8,406 nucleotides of DNA from Kiritimatiellia bacterium (lineage in GTDB: Bacteria; Verrucomicrobiota; Kiritimatiellia; CAIQIC01; Lenti-01): the NCBI GenBank assembly GCA_018432565.1, contig JAHDSS010000049.1:1-8406 (forward strand), written 5' to 3'. Below are positions 1 through 6,113 of this stretch, piece by piece; positions within the stretch are counted from its first letter, which is position 1, and each line of letters opens with the position of its first letter. A program made the position numbers and the translations under genes. Under the pieces are notes generated by a model. It was not told where the DNA came from, did not search any database, and saw only the letters and a list, made by a program, of their open reading frames with translations.

Positions 1-1
1 C

Positions 2-505
2 CTCCCCGATACGCATGGCCAGCCCCACAGCCTGTCCGGATTTGAAGGCCGGGTGGTGGTACTGGAATGGATCAATCCCGATTGCCCGTTCGTGAAAAAA
101 CACTACCGCTCCGGCAACATGCAAAAGCTCCAGGAGCAATTTACCGCCCGGGGCGTCGTCTGGCTCGCCATCTGCTCGTCGGCGCCCGGCAAACAGGGGC
201 ACTACCCGGCGGCGGAATGGAATACCCTTCTGGAAGAAACCGGCAGCCGGGCCACCGCGCTCCTGCTGGACCCGGACGGAACCGTCGGCCTGGCCTACGG
301 CGCCAAAACCACCCCGCACCTGTTCGTGATCCAGGCCGACGGCCGGGTCGCCTACAACGGGGCGATCGACGACAAGCCATCGGTCAACCCCGACGACATT
401 CCCGGCGCCCGGCCGCATCTGGCGGAAGCCCTGGAGGCGGTTCTGGCCGGCGAGCCCGTGCCCGTCGCCCGGACCACCCCCTACGGCTGCTCCGTCAAGT
501 ACTGA
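2..505 (+). CDS. Redoxin / thioredoxin-fold protein (AhpC-TSA-like), 5' end missing
   Basis: The frame is open to the left edge, so the true start lies outside; 167 C-terminal residues are visible. It begins with the 'LPDTHG..HSLSGFEGR' segment typical just before the first core strand of redoxin-fold proteins. The active-site loop is WINPDCPFV, with Cys28 of the visible part followed by Pro-Phe-Val, so the second Cys of a CxxC motif is absent. A 'TTPHLFVI' segment with Pro105 matches the conserved cis-proline before the fourth strand. The protein ends in 'PYGCSVKY', placing a conserved-looking Cys163 five residues from the C-terminus. Established: this fold carries thiol peroxidases and disulfide reductases. 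Inference: a Cys28 peroxidatic or reductase role, perhaps resolved by Cys163. The missing N-terminus hides whether it is exported. It converges with the PLD gene, with only 10 bases between the two stop codons. Fold assignment is firm; substrate and partner are unknown. Confidence 0.85.
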   Translation, partial: LPDTHGQPHSLSGFEGRVVVLEWINPDCPFVKKHYRSGNMQKLQEQFTARGVVWLAICSSAPGKQGHYPAAEWNTLLEETGSRATALLLDPDGTVGLAYGAKTTPHLFVIQADGRVAYNGAIDDKPSVNPDDIPGARPHLAEALEAVLAGEPVPVARTTPYGCSVKY

Positions 506-515
506 ACCGATCCGG

Positions 516-3500
516 TCACTGGGTTTTCACGCCGTAGAACAGAATGCGACGGCCCGCGGCGGGCGGATCCGCCGCGGCCGGCAGTTCGATCTCCTCCACG
601 CCGTCGGCGGCATGGAGGTTGGTAACGGCCCAGACCCAGTTCGCAGATTGCGCGGCATCGCCGGTCAGGTTGGTGACGGCAAAGACCACGCGGCTCCACC
701 CGGCCAGGCCCCAGACGGACAGAGATCCGGGCTGGAAGTCTTCGATGCGCGGGCCGGCGGCCGCCCGGACGGTCCACGTTACGTTGGTTTCCAGCCAATA
801 CCCGCTGGACAGCGGAATCCGAATCAAGAACTCGCCTGCGCGTCCGCCGGCTTCCTCTTCGGTCGTCAGGGCAAAACGCGGCGTTTCATCGTCGTACTGC
901 GTCACCTCCCACCCGTTGCGCAGGACTTCGATTCCTTCCGCCGTCACGCCGGCGGCCAGATCGGCCGGTACAAACCGCAGGTCGAATCCGCCCCCCGCCG
1001 GAATCTCCAGCGCGCCTTCCACCTCGATCCGCTCTTCGGGGCGAAATTCCCCGAGACTCACCTCGTCCACGTTGATCAGGCTCCCGGCGGGACCGGACAC
1101 CTCCAGGCGGACCCGGGCAGAAGTTTCCACTCCGGCATAGACCCGATGCCGGGTGAGATCGGCGGTCGGAACCGCCGCCGCGCCGACCGGTCGGAATTCC
1201 GCTTCGCCCTCCGCCTGCACCTGCACCTGTACCGCGCCGCCCTCGGTGCCGGCATGACCGGCGCAGGCGAATTCGATATAGCCGATTCCGTCGAAGGTAT
1301 CACGGCTTTCAAGAAAGGCCGCGCCCGTTCCCGGACACTGGATCCGGGCGGCCGTGGTGCCGATGCGGGCATCACCGGGATCCCATCCGGCCCGGACGCC
1401 GGCCAGGTCCCAGCCGCCGCCGGACAGCGTCGCCGTGCGCGGATCGAACCCGATCTCGGCGAAGTCTTCGTAATGAAGATGCCTCGGATCCGGCGTTTCG
1501 CGATCCCTCACCAGAAAATGCAGGCTGTGCGTGGTGGCCAGGCCGTTGGACGTGTCCGTCAGGGTCAGGAACAGCTCGTGGTTGCCGATGTCGGCCGCCA
1601 GGAGCCCGCCGCCGATGCGATAGCGGTTGTATTGGCTGACCGTGTTGGTGACGAACGGCGGACAGGCCGTCCAGCGGGCCTCGTAGGCGTCGCTGTTCGC
1701 GCACGGTTCGCCGCCCAGGAACACGTTGGTGGACCAGACATCCAGGATTTCGTTGGTGTACAGAACCGTCCGGCCCTCCGGGCTGGCATTCCACAGCTCG
1801 AACCCGGGCGCGGAAGCGACCGTGAACGTCCAGCTCGTGGAATAGACGTACTGTCCGCCGTACACGGATACCGTGCCCGTGGCCGTGAACGTCCGCCCCG
1901 CGTCTTCAAGCGCCGGCGTGAACGCCAGGCGCAGATCGCCGTCCGCTTCCTCAACGACCGGGGCGGCGCCGGCATCGGCCGCCGCCGCGCCGTAATCCGA
2001 CCAGACGCGGGGCGCGCCTTCGGCATTGAGCAGCCTGAACCGCAATTCGTACTCCCGGCCGATGGCCGCGGCGGACGCCCCGTCCACCTCCAGCACCGGC
2101 ACCAGATCGCCATGCGGACGGATGACCAGGTTGTCGAGGTTGACGACCCGCCCGTATCCGCCCGTCGTCCGCAGCCGCACCCGATGACGCCCCGGACGAT
2201 TCACATCCACCGTGTACATCTGGTTGCTGATATCACCCCCGGCCTCCACGCGGCAGGGATCCCCCACCGGGAGCCACTCATCGGACTCGGCCTCCTTGAC
2301 CTCTATCACAAAGGTCAGAAATCCTGTCGTGCTATAGAGCATGTAGTTCACGGAAATTGACCCGAGTCCAGAGAACCAGCCGCGGCTCTCCAGGAACCCG
2401 GGCAGCGTACTGGAACTGTGCCGCAGCCGTGCCGAATACATACCGAGGGAGTTGGCCTCCGTCCGGCGCAGGTTGAACAGCTTCCAGTCCATCCCGTTCA
2501 GATTCGTCGTGACGCCGATGTAGTCGGGCAGCCCGGTGGTTTCGTCCACCGCGGTATTGGTCGGATAGCTGGAAAACGGCCCCAGGGTCTCGAAATCCAC
2601 CCGGCGGGGATTCAGCACCGTCAAGCGGCAGACGGCGGAGTTCGTCACCGACCCGTCCCCCTCGCCGGCCACGACCAGATAGCCGATGTCGAATTCGCGG
2701 CCGCCATCCTCCGGCGCCGGCACCAGCACCAGGGTGTCGCCGTCTTCGGCCTGCGCCCCCGCAAACCCGTTGGTCATGCCATGCGCCGGAATCACCGACC
2801 ATTCGGCGCGGGTGATGTCCAGGCCCGTGTCGTTTGCCACTTCGGCCGACACCGTGTATTCCACCCCGCCTTCGCCGTGGGCCGTCAGTGTCTCCGGCGC
2901 CAGCGTCACCTCCAGCAGGACGCCGTTGGTCCGGAGCTGGGCTCCGCCGCCGGAACCGCGGCACGGTGCCGGCCCGGCAGGACTGCGGCTCGATCCGGAC
3001 GGCGCGCCTGCTTCGATCCGGTAGAACATCCGGGACGCGCCGTTCGTCAAGGCAATGGCGTGGGTCCCCGCCTCCACGGGCATGGACCACACCGGCGGCG
3101 ACCAATCGCGCGGATCCGCGGTGCCGACGAGGACGCCTGACACGCCTTCCGGGAGCGTAAAGCGGAGTTCCGAACGACCGCCCGACGCCGGAGCCACCGC
3201 CAAACGCACGCCGCCGCCCGGTTCCGGCTCGACAGCCTCGATGCCGGTCATGGCCTCAAACTGCGACAGGAAGGCCCGGGCGATCCCGCCGTCGGGAATG
3301 AACAGGATATTCTCGTCGTTGGAGTACGCCGTGTTGGTCGTTGCCAGCGCCGTCAGCGTCCAGTTGGCCGACCCGTGAACGACCCAGGGGGATTCTCCGA
3401 ACGGATCAATCACCATGTACTTGCAGTGAACCAGGTCGGAAAGCCCGTTATCATACTCCTCGGTGCTGGTGGATTTGGTATATGCCTCGTGGAACTGAAT

Positions 3501-4487
3501 GCGGTTGGTCGTGGCGTATTCGGATGCGTCCAGCATCCGCTGATACTGGCCATGACTGGCGGCGGACACGTTGTCACGGTCGCTTCGCGGGATCACGCCG
3601 TGCACGGCTACGCCCCGGTCGCAGGCGGCAATCAACTGATCGGTCACGGCCGCGCGGGTCTGCTTGTTCAGCGCGAACCAGATGCTCTGCCGGGCCCCGG
3701 CGATGCGGTTGGTGATTTCCGTCTGGGCGTTGTCGCCGCCCGTCCGGCCAGACGGATACGGCGCAAACCGCGTCCAGCCGTCTTCCTCCGACTCGGCGGT
3801 GCGAAACGACGCCTTGTCATGCGGAATCCGCGACTTGGCGGGATTGGAATGGAAGAAACCGTTCAGCAGCTGGCGCAGCTCATTCGAATAGGCCAGGGCC
3901 AGGTCGCGATTGGCGAAATCCGCCAGGATGTTCCACTGCCGCGAACTGGCCCAGGCCGTGAAATTCCACGACGCGGTCAGGAGACGGCTTTCCCCGGTTC
4001 CGTGGTAGAAAAAGACACCGACTTTGTGGTGCATGATGCCCGTGGAGGGCGCCCGGGCCACTTCCAGCGCGTTGCCCGGGCGGCGGGACAGCAAATCCAG
4101 CGAGCAGCCCGGCTGGAATTCGTCGGCCATATCCACACCGTTGCCCACGATAAAACCCATGTGCGCGCCGCGCGCCAGGGCGTTCGAAACCGACGTCAGA
4201 ATCGGACCGGCCGCCCCGTTGGCTTCATAGCCTCCCGTCAGAGTGTACGTCGCCAAATAGCCATGATCGCCCGCCCCCAGCGCCTCAATACGCTCGACAA
4301 AGGCCTCCCGGATGTCGAACTCATTCGCGCCGATGCTGGTGAGTGTCGTGGTCTGGTCGGGACGGTTGAACACCACCCGCCAGTCCGCGCCGGTGATCAC
4401 ATCCGCTGCCGCCGGCGCCGTCCACAACCACAGGAAAATCAGCGCAGCCCCCCCGCTTCGCCGGAATGTGCACCCAGTCCGTTTCAT
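516..4487 (-). CDS. Secreted phospholipase D-like (HKD) protein with modular beta-sandwich C-terminus
   Basis: This is a 1323-residue protein. Residues 1-28 look like a signal peptide: basic start KR..RR, hydrophobic GGAALIFLWLW, and AAA before Asp29, which supports the ATG at 4487. Residues 29 to about 410 form a bilobal PLD domain. Motif 1 is H153-x-K155 with A172-S-W-N175; motif 2 is H354-C-K356, D361 and G372-S-A-N375, followed by NDEN at 390-393. The spacing of about 200 residues between motifs fits two-HKD enzymes. Motif 1 has Phe160 where Asp is expected. Residues 420-493 form a small module ending in FYRI. A Gly/Ser/Pro linker follows (about 495-517), then Ig-like and jelly-roll modules, including an apparent duplication with a period near 360 residues. 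No membrane anchor or sorting tag is visible at the C-terminus (ends FYGVKTQ). Established: HKD proteins cleave or transfer phosphodiesters in lipids or nucleic acids. Substrate here is unknown; a secreted nuclease or phospholipase is inferred. Confidence 0.85.
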   Translation of the reverse strand: MKRTGCTFRRSGGAALIFLWLWTAPAAADVITGADWRVVFNRPDQTTTLTSIGANEFDIREAFVERIEALGAGDHGYLATYTLTGGYEANGAAGPILTSVSNALARGAHMGFIVGNGVDMADEFQPGCSLDLLSRRPGNALEVARAPSTGIMHHKVGVFFYHGTGESRLLTASWNFTAWASSRQWNILADFANRDLALAYSNELRQLLNGFFHSNPAKSRIPHDKASFRTAESEEDGWTRFAPYPSGRTGGDNAQTEITNRIAGARQSIWFALNKQTRAAVTDQLIAACDRGVAVHGVIPRSDRDNVSAASHGQYQRMLDASEYATTNRIQFHEAYTKSTSTEEYDNGLSDLVHCKYMVIDPFGESPWVVHGSANWTLTALATTNTAYSNDENILFIPDGGIARAFLSQFEAMTGIEAVEPEPGGGVRLAVAPASGGRSELRFTLPEGVSGVLVGTADPRDWSPPVWSMPVEAGTHAIALTNGASRMFYRIEAGAPSGSSRSPAGPAPCRGSGGGAQLRTNGVLLEVTLAPETLTAHGEGGVEYTVSAEVANDTGLDITRAEWSVIPAHGMTNGFAGAQAEDGDTLVLVPAPEDGGREFDIGYLVVAGEGDGSVTNSAVCRLTVLNPRRVDFETLGPFSSYPTNTAVDETTGLPDYIGVTTNLNGMDWKLFNLRRTEANSLGMYSARLRHSSSTLPGFLESRGWFSGLGSISVNYMLYSTTGFLTFVIEVKEAESDEWLPVGDPCRVEAGGDISNQMYTVDVNRPGRHRVRLRTTGGYGRVVNLDNLVIRPHGDLVPVLEVDGASAAAIGREYELRFRLLNAEGAPRVWSDYGAAAADAGAAPVVEEADGDLRLAFTPALEDAGRTFTATGTVSVYGGQYVYSTSWTFTVASAPGFELWNASPEGRTVLYTNEILDVWSTNVFLGGEPCANSDAYEARWTACPPFVTNTVSQYNRYRIGGGLLAADIGNHELFLTLTDTSNGLATTHSLHFLVRDRETPDPRHLHYEDFAEIGFDPRTATLSGGGWDLAGVRAGWDPGDARIGTTAARIQCPGTGAAFLESRDTFDGIGYIEFACAGHAGTEGGAVQVQVQAEGEAEFRPVGAAAVPTADLTRHRVYAGVETSARVRLEVSGPAGSLINVDEVSLGEFRPEERIEVEGALEIPAGGGFDLRFVPADLAAGVTAEGIEVLRNGWEVTQYDDETPRFALTTEEEAGGRAGEFLIRIPLSSGYWLETNVTWTVRAAAGPRIEDFQPGSLSVWGLAGWSRVVFAVTNLTGDAAQSANWVWAVTNLHAADGVEEIELPAAADPPAAGRRILFYGVKTQ

Positions 4488-4495
4488 GCCGTGCC

Positions 4496-4524
4496 AGCAT
4501 CCCGCCGGCTGCGGCCGGCGTCAA
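4496..4524 (-). promoter_or_regulatory. Candidate promoter for the PLD-like gene
   Basis: Read on the minus strand, a TTGACG box (4524-4519) is separated by 17 bases from GATGCT (4501-4496). The -35 matches TTGACA at 5 of 6 positions and the -10 matches TATAAT at 3 of 6. The -10 ends 8 bases before the ATG at 4487, so transcription would begin at or very near the start codon. No GGAGG-like ribosome site is visible. The weak -10 keeps confidence low. Confidence 0.35.
4503..4520. repeat. GC-rich hairpin in the PLD promoter spacer
   Basis: CGCCGGC at 4503-4509 and GCCGGCG at 4514-4520 are perfect inverted copies around a TGCG loop, giving a 7-bp stem. It covers most of the spacer between the proposed -35 and -10 of the leftward promoter. 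It could be an operator, or a chance palindrome in GC-rich DNA. If the leftward transcript starts at the ATG, the hairpin is not transcribed. Confidence 0.4.
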
Positions 4525-4559
4525 GAAGGTTCCCGCTCGCTTCCTTCCGGATTGACGCC
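4517..4559. repeat. Inverted repeat carrying both divergent -35 boxes
   Basis: GGCGTCAA (4517-4524) and TTGACGCC (4552-4559) are perfect 8-base inverted copies 27 bases apart. Each arm contains the TTGACG box proposed as the -35 of one of the two divergent genes. A partial inner match, GAAGG (4525-4529) with CCTTC (4543-4547), lies between them. The layout would allow one regulator or polymerase footprint to affect both genes. This is seen directly; the regulatory role is inferred. Confidence 0.4.
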
Positions 4560-4581
4560 CGCCCCGATCATTCCGCACACT
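4552..4581 (+). promoter_or_regulatory. Candidate promoter for codB
   Basis: TTGACG (4552-4557) lies 18 bases before CACACT (4576-4581), which matches TATAAT at only 3 of 6 positions. The -10 ends 7 bases before the ATG at 4589, predicting a leaderless or nearly leaderless transcript. The 20 bases before the ATG hold no Shine-Dalgarno sequence. The call rests mainly on the good -35 and on the same arrangement at the neighbouring genes. Confidence 0.3.
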
Positions 4582-4588
4582 CGACCGC

Positions 4589-5800
4589 ATGCATTCCGAA
4601 TATGAATTCAGTCCCGTGGCGGCAGAAGACCGCCGCGGCTTCTGGGCCATGCTGGCCGTGATGGTGGGGTTCACGTTCTTCTCCGCCAGCATGTGGGCGG
4701 GTGCCACGCTGGGCACGGGGCTGCGCGCCTCATCGTTCCTGCTGGCGGTGCTGGCGGGCAATGTCCTGCTGGGCGCCTATACCGGCCTGCTCGCCTGGAT
4801 TGCCGCCCGAACCGGCCGATCCACCCATTTGCTGGCCCGCCAGGCTTTCGGCGAGCGCGGGGCCGCCCTGCCCTCGCTGCTGCTGGGCGTGACGCAGGTT
4901 GGCTGGTTCGGAGTCGGCGTGGCCATGTTCGCCCTGCCCGTGGGACAGCTCTTTCCCCAGGTGCCCCATCTGGCCCTGTTGTGGGTGGCCGGCGCGCTGA
5001 TGACCTTGACGGCGTATTACGGCATCCAGTCCCTGACCATCCTGTCCATTGTCGCCGTGCCGGCCATCGCCCTGCTGGGCTCCGCATCGGTCGCCAAGGC
5101 CTTTGCCGACTTCGGCGGGATTTCGGCCTGGTTCGCGCAGGAGCCGGCCGGCGGCATCGGCCTGGGCGCCGCCATCGGCATCTGCGTGGGATCGTTCATC
5201 TCCGGCGGCACGCTCACGCCCGATTTCACCCGCTTCGCGCGCACCCCGCGCATCGCCGTTTCAACCACGGTGACCGCTTTTCTGCTCGGCAATTCGCTGA
5301 TGTTCCTGTTCGGGGCGGTCGCCGCCGCGTTTTACGGCACCAACGACATCTCGGAAGTCATGATGAAGCAGGGGCTGATCGGCTTGGCCGTGCTGGTGCT
5401 GGGGTTGAACATCTGGACCACGAACGACAACGCGCTGTACGCCGCCAGCCTCGGCTTCGCCACGCTCGCCCGCTGGCCCAAACGGCGGTTCGTGCTGCTC
5501 AACGGATTCATCGGCACGCTGTTCGCCACGGCGGCTTACAACCATTTTGTCCCGTGGCTTAACCTGCTGAACCGGATGCTGCCGTCCATCGGCGCAGTGC
5601 TGATTCTCGACCATTTCGTGATCCGCCGCGGAGGCCGAACACCCCCCGATTCGCGCCCGGTTCACTGGCCCGCCATCATCGCCTGGGCCTGCGGTTTCGC
5701 CGCCGCCCAGTTCCTGCCCGGCATCGCTCCGCTGAACACCATTCTGGCCTCTTCGGCCGCCTATCTGCTGCTGGCCCGGCGCCACACCGGATGCTCCTGA
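4589..5800 (+). CDS. codB: Cytosine permease (NCS1 family, CodB)
   Basis: This 403-residue protein is highly hydrophobic and resembles E. coli CodB along its full length (about 419 residues there). It is an inner-membrane symporter of the nucleobase-cation-symport-1 family, expected to have twelve membrane segments and to import cytosine with a cation. Diagnostic stretches are TFFSASMWAGATLGTGL (29-45), TQVGWFGVGVAMF (102-114), GSFISGGTLTPDF (201-213) and GLNIWTTNDNALYA (272-285); the last two lie in the segments of the family that line the substrate and sodium sites. The ATG at 4589 is the only ATG before the first membrane segment and fits the family's short hydrophilic N-terminus. No ribosome binding site precedes it. 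No cytosine deaminase (codA) lies beside it: the upstream neighbour is divergent and the downstream gene is a channel. The protein ends shortly after the last membrane segment (..YLLLARRHTGCS), so it looks intact. Confidence 0.95.
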   Translation: MHSEYEFSPVAAEDRRGFWAMLAVMVGFTFFSASMWAGATLGTGLRASSFLLAVLAGNVLLGAYTGLLAWIAARTGRSTHLLARQAFGERGAALPSLLLGVTQVGWFGVGVAMFALPVGQLFPQVPHLALLWVAGALMTLTAYYGIQSLTILSIVAVPAIALLGSASVAKAFADFGGISAWFAQEPAGGIGLGAAIGICVGSFISGGTLTPDFTRFARTPRIAVSTTVTAFLLGNSLMFLFGAVAAAFYGTNDISEVMMKQGLIGLAVLVLGLNIWTTNDNALYAASLGFATLARWPKRRFVLLNGFIGTLFATAAYNHFVPWLNLLNRMLPSIGAVLILDHFVIRRGGRTPPDSRPVHWPAIIAWACGFAAAQFLPGIAPLNTILASSAAYLLLARRHTGCS

Positions 5801-5850
5801 TTCCCCCCCCCTGGCACCGCCGTGTGCTTTCCTTCGGCAGTTAACAGTCA

Positions 5851-5950
5851 TAATGGATAAATATATTATCACTTTTATTTTATATAATACCTTATCAATA
5901 TATATATTAATATGTTATGTATATTCATATTCCACATAGTTAATTAACTA
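5851..5950. other. AT-rich island (15% GC over 100 bases)
   Basis: By direct count only 15 of these 100 bases are G or C, in a window that is otherwise about two-thirds GC. The island has abrupt edges and is built of TATA/TTAA-rich sequence, including a perfect TATAAT at 5883-5888 and the small palindrome ATATTAATAT at 5904-5913. It does not code for protein in any frame of useful length. Possible roles are a strong promoter or UP-element region, a site for an AT-binding nucleoid protein, an easily melted element, or the scar of an inserted element. The sequence does not decide among these. Confidence 0.75.
5883..5888 (+). promoter_or_regulatory. Perfect TATAAT inside the AT island
   Basis: A consensus -10 hexamer is present on the plus strand, but no TTGACA-like box lies 16-18 bases upstream (the bases there are AATATA). 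If used, it would give the channel gene a leader of about 220 bases that includes the palindrome as an RNA hairpin. In 15% GC DNA such a hexamer can easily arise by chance. Confidence 0.2.
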
Positions 5951-5955
5951 TGTGG
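5932..5955. repeat. 24-base perfect palindrome at the edge of the AT island
   Basis: The half-site CCACATAGTTAA (5932-5943) is followed immediately by its exact reverse complement (5944-5955), with no mismatch and no spacer. The symmetry stops at 5931/5956. As DNA it could bind a symmetric dimeric protein; as RNA it could form a 10-bp stem with an AAUU loop. Neither strand has a T-run after it, so it does not look like an intrinsic terminator. The symmetry is certain; the function is unknown. Confidence 0.7.
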
Positions 5956-6078
5956 GTTCCATTCCCGTCCTGAGCCGGACAGTATCTGCCACATCCGCGG
6001 GCTGATTTCCGGAACATGATCTTCCGCCATCCTCTCTCTGTCCGCCCGCCGGATTCCATCTCTTCCGGGCTCCTTCCC

Positions 6079-6107
6079 TTGCCACAACGGCATCCTTTGT
6101 TCATAGT
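6079..6107 (+). promoter_or_regulatory. Candidate promoter for the channel gene
   Basis: TTGCCA (6079-6084, 5 of 6 to TTGACA) is followed after exactly 17 bases by CATAGT (6102-6107, 4 of 6 to TATAAT). The -10 ends 6 bases before the ATG at 6114, so the transcript would start at the start codon. This is the best of the three promoter-like arrangements in the window. No Shine-Dalgarno sequence is present. Confidence 0.4.
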
Positions 6108-6113
6108 CACGCC

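Larger units (their letters stand above)
5801..6113. other. Intergenic region between codB and the channel gene
   Basis: This 313-base stretch holds no credible gene. In order it contains a run of nine C (5803-5811); a short GC-rich stretch with a weak GCAC/GTGC stem (5814-5827) followed by TTTCCTT, too weak to call a terminator; the AT-rich island (about 5851-5950); the 24-base palindrome (5932-5955); and a pyrimidine-rich stretch of normal GC (5957-6100) leading to a promoter-like sequence before the channel gene. The open frame on the minus strand at 5940-6188 is arginine- and glycine-rich, overlaps the channel start and has no recognisable features. Confidence 0.8.

Noticed and set aside
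503..530. Shared terminator between the redoxin and PLD genes
   Set aside because: Only a 4-bp ACCG/CGGT stem is present (507-517) with no T-run directly after it; too weak to call.
612..2360. Long plus-strand open frames opposite the PLD gene (for example 612-2360 and 3375-4661)
   Set aside because: They are shadows caused by GC-rich codon bias. Their translations are low-complexity Arg/Pro/Gly/Gln without domains, whereas the minus-strand frame has a signal peptide and HKD motifs.
5803..5811. Run of nine C as a phase-variable tract
   Set aside because: It lies after the codB stop codon, outside any reading frame and far from the next promoter, so length changes would have no evident effect.
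5846..5905. Replication-origin candidate: AT-rich DNA with DnaA-box-like TTATCCATT (minus strand, 5852-5860), TTATCACTT (5866-5874) and TTATCAATA (5892-5900)
   Set aside because: Only the first is close to TTATCCACA (7 of 9). The others are chance-level in AT-rich DNA, and no dnaA, dnaN, parAB or plasmid replication gene is nearby.
5911..5935. Resemblance to a dif/Xer recombination site (shared ATGTATATT core)
   Set aside because: The conserved outer arms do not match and the spacing is off by one; short matches are expected in such AT-rich sequence.
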